Source: Pseudomonadota bacterium (lineage in GTDB: Bacteria > Pseudomonadota > Alphaproteobacteria > Acetobacterales > Acetobacteraceae). From it: a DNA stretch of 64,000 nucleotides. Position numbers and translations under genes: made by a program. Under the pieces are notes generated by a model. That model was not told the DNA's origin. It ran no database searches and saw only the letters and a list, made by a program, of their open reading frames with translations. Positions 24,931-34,632 of the stretch are shown here, piece after piece. Where the stretch lies: assembly GCA_021805545.1 (NCBI GenBank), contig JAJZFB010000067.1, positions 1 through 64,000 of the forward strand, read 5' to 3'. Numbering within the stretch: the first letter of the stretch is position 1; each line of letters starts with the position of its first letter.

Positions 24931-25016
24931 TGGTGGAAGGGGTTGGATTCGAACCAACGTAGGCGCACGCCAACGGATTTACAGTCCGTCCCCTTTAGCC
25001 ACTCGGGCACCCTTCC
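24931..25016 (-). tRNA. tRNA-Tyr (GUA)
   Basis: 86 nt on the minus strand including an encoded CCA. The acceptor GGAAGGG pairs with the 3' CCCTTCC, the anticodon loop reads CTGTAAA (anticodon GTA), there is a long variable arm as expected for bacterial tRNA-Tyr, and the T loop GGTTCGAATCC is intact. Its 3' end faces the AT-richer accessory patch with parDE. It is divergent from rlmB. Confidence 0.96.
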
Positions 25017-25085
25017 GCATCGGCGCCCGTTTGCCCCGAATCCGGCGCGGTTGTCAACGTAAGGCCAGGCGGATAGTGAAGCCGC

Positions 25086-26006
25086 ATGAGCCGCAACCAC
25101 CCGCCCCGCAACAAATCTGGCCGCCCAGAGGGCAAACCGCGCCAGGATAAGCCGCATGGCGAGCGCCCGCACAGCGAAAACCGCCTCAGCCTGCCCGGCG
25201 GCGCGGCCAGGCCGGAACGCAGCCCCCGCCCGCCGCAGCGTGAGCCCGGGCGCGGCCAAAACCGCGCGCCCGCCACCCCCGCTGGCACGGTGTGGCTGTA
25301 TGGCACCCATGCGGTGGCGGCGGCGCTTAAAAACCCCGCCCGCCTGTTCCGCCGCCTGGTTATTACTGAGGACGCGCAAAGCGCCCTGGCCGCCGAATGC
25401 CCGCAGCCCTGGCCCGTCCCGCCGGAAATTACCCCGCGCGATAAAATCGACCAGCTTCTGGGCGCGCGCCCCGGCTCGGGCATTGTGCACCAGGGCATTG
25501 CCCTGCTGGCCGGCCAGCTCCAGGCCCCGGCCTTGCTGGACGCGGTAAAGCGCCCCGGCCCGGTGCTGGTGCTGGACCAGATTTTCGACCCCCGCAACGT
25601 GGGCGCGCTCATGCGCACGGCCCAGGCCTTCGGCGCCTGCGCCGTCATCGCGCAAGACCGCAACGCGCCGGAGGAAACCGGGGCCCTGGCCAAGGCCGCC
25701 TCGGGCGCGCTGGAAACCATTCCGCTGCTGCGTACCGTCAACATCGCCCGCGCCCTTATCGTGCTGAAATCGGCCGATTTCTGGGTGGTGGGGCTGGACG
25801 GCCATGCCACCACCCGCCTCAACGGCCCCAGCTTCCAGCAGCGCCGCATCGCCCTGGTGCTGGGCAGCGAGGGCGAGGGCATGCGCCGCTTAACGCGCGA
25901 AACCTGCGACGAGGTTTGCGCCCTTTCCATGCCCGGCGGCATGGAAAGCCTGAACGTCTCCGCCGCCGGGGCCGTGGCGCTGTACGAGATTACGCGGCGG
26001 GAATAA
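25086..26006 (+). CDS. rlmB: 23S rRNA (guanosine-2'-O-)-methyltransferase RlmB (TrmH/SpoU family)
   Basis: 306 aa. A basic, low-complexity N-terminal extension (about 65 residues rich in Arg, Pro and Gly) precedes the SpoU substrate-binding domain (LYGTHAVAAALKNP) and the knotted methyltransferase domain with motifs DQIFDPRNVGALMRTAQAFG, IALVLGSEGEGMRRLT and SMPGGMESLNVSAAGAVALY. RlmB methylates G2251; a close TrmH paralogue cannot be excluded. The long tail may aid rRNA binding. Confidence 0.9.
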   Translation: MSRNHPPRNKSGRPEGKPRQDKPHGERPHSENRLSLPGGAARPERSPRPPQREPGRGQNRAPATPAGTVWLYGTHAVAAALKNPARLFRRLVITEDAQSALAAECPQPWPVPPEITPRDKIDQLLGARPGSGIVHQGIALLAGQLQAPALLDAVKRPGPVLVLDQIFDPRNVGALMRTAQAFGACAVIAQDRNAPEETGALAKAASGALETIPLLRTVNIARALIVLKSADFWVVGLDGHATTRLNGPSFQQRRIALVLGSEGEGMRRLTRETCDEVCALSMPGGMESLNVSAAGAVALYEITRRE

Positions 26007-26057
26007 GCGCACCGCTCCGGCTTCCCATCCGCCCAAAATTCAAGCAATATCACGCAT

Positions 26058-26927
26058 ATGGCCGAAACCGAGCTCATCGCCGTCCTGGTTGCCGTCACCG
26101 ATGGCGACCCGCGTGTGCTCACCATCGAAAACGGCTACGCCCTGCCCTCTGGCCCGCTGGAACCCGGCCACCGCTCGCTGCAGGCCGGCCTGCGTGCCTG
26201 GGTAGAGCGGCAGACGCACCATCCCATCGGCTATATCGAGCAGCTTTATACCTTTGCCGACCAGCAGCGCGGCGGGGCGCGGGGCATTTCCATCTCGTAT
26301 TTGGCGCTAAGCCGCGAGGCCGCCACCGAATACCCCGGCGCCACATGGCGAAGCTGGTATCATTACTTCCCGTGGGAGGACCAGCGCACGGCGCCCCCGC
26401 TGCGCGCCGGGCTGATAACCCGGCTGGAGGCCTGGGCGGCGCGCGATAACCAGCGCCGGGCGCGCATTACCGGGCTGTTCGGCACGCCGGAGAAGGATTG
26501 GAACGAGGAGCTGGTGCTGCAGCGCTACGAGCTGTTGTGGGAGGCGGGGCTGGTGCCCGAGGCCACGCGCAGCGCGCTGGCGGCGGCAACCCCCGTGCCA
26601 GGCAAGGAGATGCTGCACGACCACCGGCGCATTCTGGCCACCGCCATGGCCCGGCTGCGCGCCAAAATTAAGTACCGTCCCGTGGTGTTCGAACTGCTGC
26701 CGCATGAATTTACCCTGCTGGAATTGCAGCAGACCATGGAGGCGCTGGCCGGCCAGACCCTGCACAAGCCCAATTTCCGCCGGTTTATCGAAAGCCTGGA
26801 GCTGGTGGAGGAAACCGGGCGCGCCACATCGGGCATGGCGGGGCGGCCGGCCAAGCTGTTCCGCTTCCGCGCCTCGGTGCTGGCGGAGCGCAGCTTCGCG
26901 GGCACCAAGCTGCCACTCGTGAAATAG
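26058..26927 (+). CDS. nrtR: NAD biosynthesis repressor NrtR (Nudix-related)
   Basis: 289 aa. The N-terminal Nudix-like domain (LIAVLVAVTDGDPRVLTI, ALPSGPLEPGH) lacks a full catalytic Nudix box, as in NrtR. The C-terminal winged helix shows FELLPHEFTLLELQQTMEAL and PNFRRFIESL, then TSGMAGRPAKLFRFR. NrtR senses ADP-ribose and represses NAD genes. It lies just upstream of nadABC with two palindromic boxes between. It ends with TAG. Confidence 0.9.
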   Translation: MAETELIAVLVAVTDGDPRVLTIENGYALPSGPLEPGHRSLQAGLRAWVERQTHHPIGYIEQLYTFADQQRGGARGISISYLALSREAATEYPGATWRSWYHYFPWEDQRTAPPLRAGLITRLEAWAARDNQRRARITGLFGTPEKDWNEELVLQRYELLWEAGLVPEATRSALAAATPVPGKEMLHDHRRILATAMARLRAKIKYRPVVFELLPHEFTLLELQQTMEALAGQTLHKPNFRRFIESLELVEETGRATSGMAGRPAKLFRFRASVLAERSFAGTKLPLVK

Positions 26928-26955
26928 GGGGCCGTGAAATAAGGGCTTGCCCTTT

Positions 26956-26974
26956 TATACTCAACGTGAGTATA
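26956..26974. promoter_or_regulatory. NrtR operator, site 1
   Basis: TATACTCAACGTGAGTATA, two perfect 8-nt arms (TATACTCA / TGAGTATA) around 3 nt, in the nrtR-nadA gap. The same arms recur 35 bp downstream. Confidence 0.85.
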
Positions 26975-26990
26975 ACCGGCGCGAGGAATT

Positions 26991-27009
26991 TATACTCAAA
27001 TTGAGTATA
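26991..27009. promoter_or_regulatory. NrtR operator, site 2
   Basis: TATACTCAAATTGAGTATA, with the same arms as site 1 and centres 35 bp apart. It ends just before the nadA Shine-Dalgarno AAGGA (27012-27016), so bound repressor would block the promoter and the early transcript. Confidence 0.87.
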
Positions 27010-27025
27010 ATAAGGAATGAACACA

Positions 27026-27985
27026 ATGCCGCTTGATTTGTACGACCGCGTCTCCCGCGTTATCCCGCCCGTGGAATGGGCCACCATGGCGGAAGACGCC
27101 GCGGCCATTTTGGAGCTAAAGAAGCAGCGCCGCGCGGTGATTCTGGCGCATAATTACCAGACGCCGGAAATTTTCCACGGTGTTGCGGATATTGTGGGCG
27201 ACAGCCTGGCCCTGGCGCGCGAGGCCGAGAAAGCCGATGCGGATGTGATTCTGCTGGCCGGTGTGCATTTCATGGCCGAAACGGCCAAGCTGATGAACCC
27301 GGGCAAAACCGTGCTTATCCCGGATGCCGAGGCCGGATGTTCTCTGGCTGAGAGCATTACGGCGGCGGATGTGGCGCTGCTGCGCGAAAAATACCCGGGC
27401 CGCCCGGTGGTGGCGTATGTGAATACCTCGGCCGAGGTGAAGGCGGCATCCGATATTTGCTGCACTTCGGGCAATGCGAAGAAGGTTGTGGAATCCTTGG
27501 GCGTTCCCGAAGTCATCATGATCCCCGATGAGTTTCTGGCGCAGAACGTGGCCAAGGAAACGGGCGTGAAGATTATCGCCTGGAAGGGCCATTGCGAGGT
27601 GCATGAGCGTTTCACCCCGGAAGAGATTCTGGATTTGAAGGCGCGCCACCCTGGCGTTGTGGTGCTGGCGCACCCCGAATGCCCGCCGGAGGTTGTCGCG
27701 GTTTCAGATTTCTCCGGCTCCACGGCGGTGATGGCCGATTATGTGCGGACGCAAAAACCCGCGCGCGTGGCGCTGATTACGGAATGCTCGATGAGCGATA
27801 ACATCGCGCAAGGCGCGCCGGGCACGGAATTTATCCGCCCGTGTAATTTATGCCCGCACATGAAGCGGATTACACTGAAAAACATAAGGCGCGCGCTGGA
27901 AAACATGCAAACCGAGGTAACGATTCCGGCGGAACTGTTCGCGCCGGCGCGGCGCTCGGTTGAGCGGATGCTGGCGGTTAAATGA
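27026..27985 (+). CDS. nadA: Quinolinate synthase NadA
   Basis: [4Fe-4S] enzyme condensing iminoaspartate with DHAP to quinolinate; about 319 aa. It shows [26 protein letters not shown], the cluster-region cysteines in [22 protein letters not shown] and [14 protein letters not shown], and a HPECPPEV block. ATG 27026 is preferred over ATG 27017 because AAGGA at 27012-27016 gives a 9-nt spacing. It overlaps nadB by 4 nt and sits under two NrtR boxes. Confidence 0.95.
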   Translation: MPLDLYDRVSRVIPPVEWATMAEDAAAILELKKQRRAVILAHNYQTPEIFHGVADIVGDSLALAREAEKADADVILLAGVHFMAETAKLMNPGKTVLIPDAEAGCSLAESITAADVALLREKYPGRPVVAYVNTSAEVKAASDICCTSGNAKKVVESLGVPEVIMIPDEFLAQNVAKETGVKIIAWKGHCEVHERFTPEEILDLKARHPGVVVLAHPECPPEVVAVSDFSGSTAVMADYVRTQKPARVALITECSMSDNIAQGAPGTEFIRPCNLCPHMKRITLKNIRRALENMQTEVTIPAELFAPARRSVERMLAVK

Positions 27986-29394
27986 TTATCATCGGCGGTG
28001 GCGTTGCGGGGTTGATGGCGGCTTTGGCCGCCGCCCCGCGCCCGGTAACACTGCTGAATACCGGGGCGCTGGGCGCGCGCGCGGCAAGCGCCATGAGCCA
28101 GGGCGGGCTGGCCGCTTCTGTTGGCATTGATGACGATGTGGCCTTGCACGTTGCCGATACGCTGGCGGCCGGTGCCGGGCTGTGCAACCGCGCCGCCGTG
28201 GAGCGTATTATAGGCGCCGGGCCAGAGCTTGTGGAAACATTGCTGCGCCTGGGCGTACGGTTCGATAAGGGCCAGAACGGCGCGCTGGCTTTGGGGCTGG
28301 AGGCGGCGCATAGCCGCGCGCGGATTCTGCACGCCAATGGCGACCAGACAGGTGCGGAGATAATGCGCGCGCTGATGGAGCGCGTGCGCGCCACACCCAG
28401 CATTACGGTGGTGGATGCCGTGGCGCGGCGGATTTTGCTGGATGATGCGGGCGTGTGCGGCGTGCTGGTGGAACGCGGCGATGAGACAATGGCGCTGGAA
28501 GCAATGGTGCTGGAAAATGACCGCGTGCTGCTGGCAACGGGCGGGATTGGCGGGTTGTTTACGCACACCACCAACCCGGCGGGCGCCATTGGGCACGGGC
28601 TTATGCTGGCGCAAGATGCAGGCGCCGCATTGGCGGATTTGGAATTTATCCAGTTCCACCCAACGGCTTTGGATGTACCGGGAAATTCTCTGCCGCTGAT
28701 CTCGGAAGCCGTGCGCGGCGAGGCCGCGCGGTTTGTGGACGAAACCGGCGCGCATTTTATGCACGGGCAAGACCTTGCCCCGCGCGATGTGGTGGCGCGC
28801 GGCGTGTTCGCGCATTTGCAGGCCGGGCATAGGGTGTTTTTGGATGCGCGGCATATGGGCACGCGGTTTGCCACGCGCTTTCCCGCCATTGCCGCCATTT
28901 GCGCGGCAGCGGGTATAAACCCGGCAATGCAGCCCATACCGGTGCGCCCGGCGGCGCATTACCACATGGGCGGCGTGGTGGTGGATGAAGCAGGGCGCAG
29001 CAATATTCCCGGGCTTTACGCGGCGGGCGAGGTGGCGCGCACCGGGCTGCACGGCGCCAACAGGCTGGCCAGTAACTCTCTGCTGGAAGCCGCCATTTGC
29101 GGCGAGGCCGCGGGGCGCGCCATGGCGGCGCAGGCTTCGCGCAAGGTGCGGGCGGGCGTTTACACCGCGCCGCCAATGCCGGATGCGGCACCGGTGCGGC
29201 CCATAATGTCGGCCCATTTAGGCGTGCTGCGCGATGCGGCGGGGCTGGAATGCGCCATACGGGCGCTGGCGCCGCTGGGCGGAAACCCGGCCGCCGCGCT
29301 GGCCCTGCGCGTGGCCCAGGCGGCGCTGGCGCGCAAGGAATCCGTGGGCGCCCATGCCCGTATTGATAAGAACCAAATGAGCAAGGCAGCGTAA
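27982..29394 (+). CDS. nadB: L-aspartate oxidase NadB
   Basis: FAD-dependent oxidase producing iminoaspartate for NadA; 470 aa, somewhat shorter than the usual 510-540. It opens [17 protein letters not shown], with [10 protein letters not shown], an [10 protein letters not shown] active-site segment, the [19 protein letters not shown] block, and [15 protein letters not shown] near the end. A shortened C-terminal helical domain accounts for the length. It overlaps nadA by 4 nt and nadC by 1 nt. Confidence 0.95.
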   Translation: MIIIGGGVAGLMAALAAAPRPVTLLNTGALGARAASAMSQGGLAASVGIDDDVALHVADTLAAGAGLCNRAAVERIIGAGPELVETLLRLGVRFDKGQNGALALGLEAAHSRARILHANGDQTGAEIMRALMERVRATPSITVVDAVARRILLDDAGVCGVLVERGDETMALEAMVLENDRVLLATGGIGGLFTHTTNPAGAIGHGLMLAQDAGAALADLEFIQFHPTALDVPGNSLPLISEAVRGEAARFVDETGAHFMHGQDLAPRDVVARGVFAHLQAGHRVFLDARHMGTRFATRFPAIAAICAAAGINPAMQPIPVRPAAHYHMGGVVVDEAGRSNIPGLYAAGEVARTGLHGANRLASNSLLEAAICGEAAGRAMAAQASRKVRAGVYTAPPMPDAAPVRPIMSAHLGVLRDAAGLECAIRALAPLGGNPAAALALRVAQAALARKESVGAHARIDKNQMSKAA

Positions 29395-30245
29395 TGACTC
29401 TGGCACCTCTTCCCGCCATTATGATTGAACAAGCCGTGCGCGCGGCGCTGCTGGAGGATTTGGGGCGGGCCGGGGATATAACCTCGGATTCCGTGATTCC
29501 CGCAGGCACCCAGGCCAAGGTGGCGCTGGTGGCGCGCGAGCCTGGCGTGGCCGCGGGGCTGGATTTTTGCCGCTGTGCCTTCGCGCTGGTGGACCCCGCC
29601 ATACGCTTTACGCCGAAGCTGGAAGATGGCGCGCGCCTGGCGCCCGGCGCCGTGCTGGCCGAAATTACAGGCCCGGCGCGGGGAATTTTAACCGGCGAGC
29701 GGGTGGCGCTGAATTTTCTCGGGCATCTCTCCGGCATAGCCTCTGCCACGCGCGGCATTGCCGATGCCATCGCGCATACGCGGGCGAAAATTTCCTGCAC
29801 GCGCAAAACCACGCCGGGGCTGCGCTTTGCCGAAAAATACGCGGTGCGCGCGGGCGGCGGGGCGAATCATCGCTTTGGGCTGGATGATGCGATTCTCATC
29901 AAGGACAACCACATCGCCATCGCGGGCGGGGTGGGCAAGGCGGTTGAGGCGGCGCGGGCCGCGATTGGGCATTTGGTGAAGATAGAGGTGGAAGTGGACA
30001 CGCTGACCCAGCTTGCCGAGGCGCTGGCCCACAACCCCGATGCGGTGCTGCTGGATAATATGAGCACAACGCAGTTGCGCGAGGCGGTGGGGATGATTGG
30101 CGGGCGCGCCGTGGCCGAAGCCTCTGGCCGGATTAACGCCGAAACAGCGCCCGCCATTGCGGAGACGGGGGTGGATTTGATCTCCGCCGGGTGGCTTACC
30201 CACTCGGCGAAGGTGCTGGATATAGGGCTGGATTTCGCGGGGTAG
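29394..30245 (+). CDS. nadC: Nicotinate-nucleotide pyrophosphorylase (carboxylating) NadC
   Basis: Converts quinolinate and PRPP to nicotinate mononucleotide; 283 aa. It shows [64 protein letters not shown] and a [13 protein letters not shown] end. The ATG overlaps the nadB stop, completing the nadABC operon. It ends with TAG. A perfect GC-rich hairpin follows before the convergent serB. Confidence 0.95.
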   Translation: MTLAPLPAIMIEQAVRAALLEDLGRAGDITSDSVIPAGTQAKVALVAREPGVAAGLDFCRCAFALVDPAIRFTPKLEDGARLAPGAVLAEITGPARGILTGERVALNFLGHLSGIASATRGIADAIAHTRAKISCTRKTTPGLRFAEKYAVRAGGGANHRFGLDDAILIKDNHIAIAGGVGKAVEAARAAIGHLVKIEVEVDTLTQLAEALAHNPDAVLLDNMSTTQLREAVGMIGGRAVAEASGRINAETAPAIAETGVDLISAGWLTHSAKVLDIGLDFAG

Positions 30246-30253
30246 AATAACTT

Positions 30254-30278
30254 CGTCATCGCGGCCCCCGCGATGACG
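30254..30278. terminator. Hairpin between convergent nadC and serB
   Basis: A perfect 11-bp stem CGTCATCGCGG/CCGCGATGACG with a CCC loop lies between the nadC and serB stops. No T tract on either side, so it could be a factor-independent pause, an RNA-stability element or a repeat copy. Confidence 0.4.
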
Positions 30279-30285
30279 GCTTGGG

Positions 30286-31167
30286 TCAGTCCGCGCCGCC
30301 TTTGAAGGACGAGGCGGGGTAGCCTTGGGCGAAGAGCAGCGCGGTGAGGTCTGTATGCTCGATGCGGTTGGCCACCTGCGCCGCCACCACGGGCTTGGCG
30401 TAATAGGCCATGCCCAGCCCGGCGGCTTGCAGCATCGGCAGATCATTCGCGCCATCGCCCACCGCCATGGTGGCGGAGAGTTTTACCCCGCGCTTGGCGG
30501 CCATTTCATTCAGCGCGTTCAGCTTGGCGTCCTTGTCCAGAATCGGTTCGGCGACGAAGCCGGTGAGGGCCGTGCCGTCATCCAGCAGAATGTTGGAGCG
30601 GTGCTCGTCGAACCCTAATTCCGCCGCCACGCGGGAGGTGAAATAGGTGAAGCCGCCGGAAACCAGCGCGGTGGTGGCGCCAAAGCTCTTCATGGTGGCC
30701 ACCAGCGCGCGCGCGCCGGGGCAGAAGCGGGTTTCGGCCCAGGTTTTTTCCAGCGCCGTAAGGCTCAGGCCCTTCAACATGGAAACGCGCGCGCGCAGGG
30801 CGCTGGGGAAATCCAGCTCGCCATTCATCGAGCGGCGGGTGATCTCGGCGATTTGCTCTTTTATGCCGGCATAGGCGGCGATTTCGTCCAGGGTTTCGGT
30901 GGTGACGATGGTGCTGTCCATATCCGCCACCAGCACGGCCTTGCGGCGGCCGCGCGCCTTGGTGATGAAGATGTCCACCTGCTTATGGGTGAGCACGGCG
31001 GCAAGGGCGGCGCGGTCTGGCACATGGGCCACGGTGAATTCCACGGCCTGGCCCTCGGCCAGCCAGTTGGCATCGCGCCCGGCGCAATAGGTGAGGGCGC
31101 GGGCGGCATCCGCCTGGGTGAGGGTACCGGCTTGCCGGTTGGCGCACAAAATGACGATATGAGACAT
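30286..31167 (-). CDS. serB: Phosphoserine phosphatase SerB
   Basis: Last step of serine synthesis, about 293 aa. An N-terminal ACT-like region (HIVILCANRQAGTLTQADA) is followed by the HAD motif I VADMDSTIVTTETLDEIA, then FPSALRARVSMLKGL, motif II LVSGGFTYF, and VGDGANDLPMLQAAGLGMAYYAKP. ATG 31167 is chosen because similarity starts there; the longer frame to 31347 overlaps miaA. Its 5' end faces miaA closely, so the two promoters must be compact. Confidence 0.94.
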   Translation of the reverse strand: MSHIVILCANRQAGTLTQADAARALTYCAGRDANWLAEGQAVEFTVAHVPDRAALAAVLTHKQVDIFITKARGRRKAVLVADMDSTIVTTETLDEIAAYAGIKEQIAEITRRSMNGELDFPSALRARVSMLKGLSLTALEKTWAETRFCPGARALVATMKSFGATTALVSGGFTYFTSRVAAELGFDEHRSNILLDDGTALTGFVAEPILDKDAKLNALNEMAAKRGVKLSATMAVGDGANDLPMLQAAGLGMAYYAKPVVAAQVANRIEHTDLTALLFAQGYPASSFKGGAD

Positions 31168-31207
31168 GGGCGCGACGGATAGGACAGACACAGGCGGCGG
31201 GCAACGC

Positions 31208-32173
31208 ATGCGCGGGGCTGGTGGGGCGGCCGCGCATAAAAATAAGGCCGCGGTAATACTGGCGGGGCCGACGGCCAGCGGCAAATCGGCGCTGGCCTTG
31301 GCGCTGGCGCGGCGGCTGGGCGGGACCATTATTAACGCCGATGCCATGCAATGCTACCGCGAGCTGCGGATTATAACCGCCCGGCCCAGTGCGGAGGACG
31401 AGGCGCTGGCGCCGCACCGGCTTTATGGCGTGCGCGCGGCGGCGGAACCAGCCAATGCCGCCTGGTGGCGCGGCGCGGCGCTGGCGGAAATGGAGCAGGC
31501 GGCGCTGCCCATATTATGCGGCGGCACGGGCATGTATTTTTCGGCTTTGGTGAAGGGCATTGCCGATATTCCCGAGCCGGGCGCGGCGGCGCGGGCCGAG
31601 GCGCGGGGGCTGCTGGCGGCGCTGGGGCCGGAGGCGCTGCACGCAAGGCTGGACGCGGAGACGGCGGCGAAGCTGAAGCCCGGGGATTCCCAGCGCATAG
31701 CCCGCGCCTATGAGGTGCTGCTGGCCACCGGCAAGGGGCTGGCCTGGTGGCAGGCCCAGCCCGTGCTGCGGCTGGAAGGGTGGGATGTGCGGATGATTCT
31801 GCTGGACCCGCCGCGCGCGGCGCTGCGCGAGGCCATTGCCACGCGCTTTGCCGCCATGCTGGCGGGGGGCGCGCTGGCGGAGGGGGAGCAATTTCTGGCG
31901 CTGGGGCTGGACCCGGCGCTGCCGCTGATGCGCGCCCATGGTGTGCCGGAGCTGGCGGCCTATTTGCGCGGCGCGGCCACGCTGGACGAGGCGCAGGCCC
32001 GTGCCGTGCTGGTAACCAGCCAATATACCAAGCGGCAGATGACGTGGTTCCGGCACCAGAAGCTGGTGGAGAAACCTGCCATGCAAATAATTCAGTCACG
32101 AATAGGCGGTTTTGCGCAACTTTCGGAAAGTTTTTTGAATAATTTAGGTAATTTCATAAAACAGCCCCGTTGA
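31208..32173 (+). CDS. miaA: tRNA dimethylallyltransferase MiaA
   Basis: Adds dimethylallyl to A37 of tRNAs reading UNN codons; about 321 aa. P-loop LAGPTASGKSALALALAR is followed by INADAMQCYRELRIITARPS, ILCGGTGMYFSALVKGI, GDSQRIARAYEV and the C-terminal TSQYTKRQMTWFRHQ. ATG 31208 is chosen, with AGGCGG upstream; the frame also opens at 31166, where it would overlap the serB start. The stop is at 32173, 62 nt before ilvB. Confidence 0.93.
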   Translation: MRGAGGAAAHKNKAAVILAGPTASGKSALALALARRLGGTIINADAMQCYRELRIITARPSAEDEALAPHRLYGVRAAAEPANAAWWRGAALAEMEQAALPILCGGTGMYFSALVKGIADIPEPGAAARAEARGLLAALGPEALHARLDAETAAKLKPGDSQRIARAYEVLLATGKGLAWWQAQPVLRLEGWDVRMILLDPPRAALREAIATRFAAMLAGGALAEGEQFLALGLDPALPLMRAHGVPELAAYLRGAATLDEAQARAVLVTSQYTKRQMTWFRHQKLVEKPAMQIIQSRIGGFAQLSESFLNNLGNFIKQPR

Positions 32174-32235
32174 CCCGCTGCGCTGCAGCGCGTAAGGCCT
32201 GCCCTTCCAACCATCGCACTGGGCAGGATGAGACC

Positions 32236-34029
32236 ATGGACGGCACGATACAGGCGGCTGAGATGATGAATTCGGGCGCGGAGGCGATCCTCCGGGCGCT
32301 GAAGGCGCAGGGTGTGGATACCATCTTCGGCTACCCCGGCGGCGCGGTGCTGCCTATTTACGACGCGATTTTTCAGCAGAACGAGATTAGGCACATTCTG
32401 GTGCGGCACGAGCAGGCGGCCGTGCATGCGGCGGAGGGGTATGCGCGCTCTACCGGCAAGGTGGGCTGCGTGCTGGTTACCTCTGGCCCTGGCGCCACCA
32501 ATGCCGTTACCGGGCTGGTGGATGCGCTGATGGATTCCGTGCCGCTGGTGTGCCTGACCGGGCAGGTGCCGACGCACCTGATTGGCAACGACGCCTTCCA
32601 GGAGGCCGACACCACCGGCATTACCCGGCCCGCGACCAAGCATAATTACCTGGTCAAGCGCGCGGATGATCTGGTGCGGGTGATCCACGAGGCCTTCCAT
32701 GTGGCGCGCACGGGCCGGCCGGGGCCGGTGGTGGTGGATTTGCCGAAGGATATTCTGATTGGCCCGGCGCCGTACCGCGAGCCTGCCCATGTGCAGCATC
32801 GCTCGTACCGGCCGCGTACCGAGCCGGACCCGCGCCGCATTGAAGAGGCCGTGGCGCTGTTGAAGCGCGCGCGGCGGCCCGTGGTTTATGCGGGTGGCGG
32901 GATTATAAATGCCGGGCCGGAAGCCTCGCGCCTGCTGGCTGAGTTTGTGCGGATGACGGGGTTTCCCTGCACCAATACGCTGATGGCGCTGGGGGCGTTT
33001 CCGGCCAGTGACGGGCAGTTTTTGGGTATGCTGGGCATGCACGGCACGTACGAGGCCAATTGGGCCATGCATGATTGCGACGTGATGCTGAATATCGGCG
33101 CGCGGTTTGATGACCGGGTGACGGGGCGGCTGAATGCGTTCTCGCCTGGCTCGAAGAAAATTCATGTGGATATTGATCCATCCAACGTGAATAAATCGGT
33201 TGCGGTGGATGTGGCTGTTATTGGCGATGCGCTGGCGGTGCTGAAGGCGCTGATTGCGGCATGGAAGCAGGACGGCACGGTGCAGGACCGTGGCGCGCTG
33301 GCGCAATGGTGGCAGCAGATTGACGTGTGGCGGAGCAAAAATTCGTTGCGCTATACGCAAAGCCGCGATACGGGCGCGATTATAAAGCCGCAATACGCCA
33401 TCGAGCAGCTTTATAAGGCCACGCGCGGGCGCGATACTTACGTGACCACCGAGGTTGGGCAGCACCAGATGTGGGCGGCGCAATATTTTAAGTTTGAGAA
33501 GCCGAACCATTGGATGACATCCGGCGGGCTGGGCACGATGGGCTATGGGCTGCCTGCCGCCATGGGCGTGCAGGTGGCGCACCCGGATGCGCTGGTGATC
33601 GATATTGCCGGCGAGGCCAGCATTTTGATGAATATTCAGGAGATGGGCACGCTGGCGCAGTACCGTTTGCCGGTGAAGATTTTCATCCTTAACAACCGCT
33701 ATATGGGCATGGTGCGGCAATGGCAGGAGCTGCTGCATGGCAGCCGGTATTCGCAAAGCTATAGCGAGGCGCTGCCGGATTTCGTGAAGCTGGCCGAGAG
33801 CTTCCATGCCGTTGGCCTGCGCGCGGAGAAGGTGGATGATTTGGACCGCGTGATTGCCGAGATGCTGGCGGTGGACAAGCCGGTGATTGCCGATATTTGC
33901 GTGGATGAGAAGGAAAACGTGTTCCCCATGATCCCCTCTGGCGCGCCGCATAACGAGATGCTGCTGGGGCCGGAGCATAAGGGGCACGACAAGCCGGGTG
34001 TGACCGATGCGGGGATGGCGCTCGTCTAA
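32236..34029 (+). CDS. ilvB: Acetolactate synthase, large (catalytic) subunit
   Basis: 597 aa TPP enzyme, first common step of valine/leucine/isoleucine synthesis. It shows VDTIFGYPGGAVLPIYDAI, LVRHEQAAVHAAEGYAR, VTSGPGATNAVTGLVDALMD, the central FAD-associated domain, and the TPP motif around VIDIAGEASILMNIQEM..NNRYMGMVRQWQ. ATG 32236 has AGGA about 8 nt upstream; the frame also runs upstream without family similarity. It abuts ilvN (TAATGG). The GDG of the TPP motif reads AGEAS, a noted variant for this enzyme class. Confidence 0.95.
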   Translation: MDGTIQAAEMMNSGAEAILRALKAQGVDTIFGYPGGAVLPIYDAIFQQNEIRHILVRHEQAAVHAAEGYARSTGKVGCVLVTSGPGATNAVTGLVDALMDSVPLVCLTGQVPTHLIGNDAFQEADTTGITRPATKHNYLVKRADDLVRVIHEAFHVARTGRPGPVVVDLPKDILIGPAPYREPAHVQHRSYRPRTEPDPRRIEEAVALLKRARRPVVYAGGGIINAGPEASRLLAEFVRMTGFPCTNTLMALGAFPASDGQFLGMLGMHGTYEANWAMHDCDVMLNIGARFDDRVTGRLNAFSPGSKKIHVDIDPSNVNKSVAVDVAVIGDALAVLKALIAAWKQDGTVQDRGALAQWWQQIDVWRSKNSLRYTQSRDTGAIIKPQYAIEQLYKATRGRDTYVTTEVGQHQMWAAQYFKFEKPNHWMTSGGLGTMGYGLPAAMGVQVAHPDALVIDIAGEASILMNIQEMGTLAQYRLPVKIFILNNRYMGMVRQWQELLHGSRYSQSYSEALPDFVKLAESFHAVGLRAEKVDDLDRVIAEMLAVDKPVIADICVDEKENVFPMIPSGAPHNEMLLGPEHKGHDKPGVTDAGMALV

Positions 34030-34538
34030 TGGAGACCAAAAACATGCGTAGCGCGACGATTTCGGTTCTGGTTGAGAATGAATCCGGCGTTCTGGCCCGT
34101 GTTATCGGGCTGTTCTCGGGCCGTGGATATAATATCGACAGCCTGACCGTGGCGCCGGTGGAGCGCGATGGCAGCAAGAGCCGCATTACCATTGTGACGC
34201 AAGGCACGGAGATGGTGATTGAGCAGATAAAGGCGCAGCTGGACCGGCTGGTGCCCGTTTACAAGGTGCTGGATTTGACCGAAGGCCCGCACCTCTCGCG
34301 CGAGCTGGCGCTGATTAAGGTGTTGGGCACGGGCGAGAAACGCGCCGAGGCGCTGCGGCTTGCGGATGCTTTTCGTGCCAGGGTGATTGATGCGACGACG
34401 GAGAGTTTTACGTTTGAGCTGACCGGGGCGACGGATAAGCTGGATGCGTTTTTGGATTTGATGCGGCCCGTGGGGCTGGCTGAGGTTTCCAGGACGGGGG
34501 TTGCGGCGATTGCGCGGGGGGTTGGGACGATTGAGTGA
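34029..34538 (+). CDS. ilvN: Acetolactate synthase, small (regulatory) subunit
   Basis: 169 aa. The N-terminal ACT domain ISVLVENESGVLARVIGLFS and GYNIDSLTVAPVE bind branched-chain amino acids for feedback control. The C-terminal ALS_ss_C domain follows (LSRELALIKV, ESFTFELTG). The start overlaps the ilvB stop. In relatives ilvC normally comes next, but here about 1.4 kb of other DNA intervenes. Confidence 0.95.
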   Translation: METKNMRSATISVLVENESGVLARVIGLFSGRGYNIDSLTVAPVERDGSKSRITIVTQGTEMVIEQIKAQLDRLVPVYKVLDLTEGPHLSRELALIKVLGTGEKRAEALRLADAFRARVIDATTESFTFELTGATDKLDAFLDLMRPVGLAEVSRTGVAAIARGVGTIE

Positions 34539-34632
34539 GGGGAGTCAGCGAAACCTATCAATTCGAGGACAACGCAACAAAATGGATTACGTGTCGCTTA
34601 CTCTCCCCATATTTGCTATGCCATGCGGTAGA

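Noticed and set aside
31166..31207. miaA start at 31166
   Set aside because: It would overlap the serB start on the other strand and has no ribosome site or family similarity in the added 14 residues; ATG 31208 is preferred.
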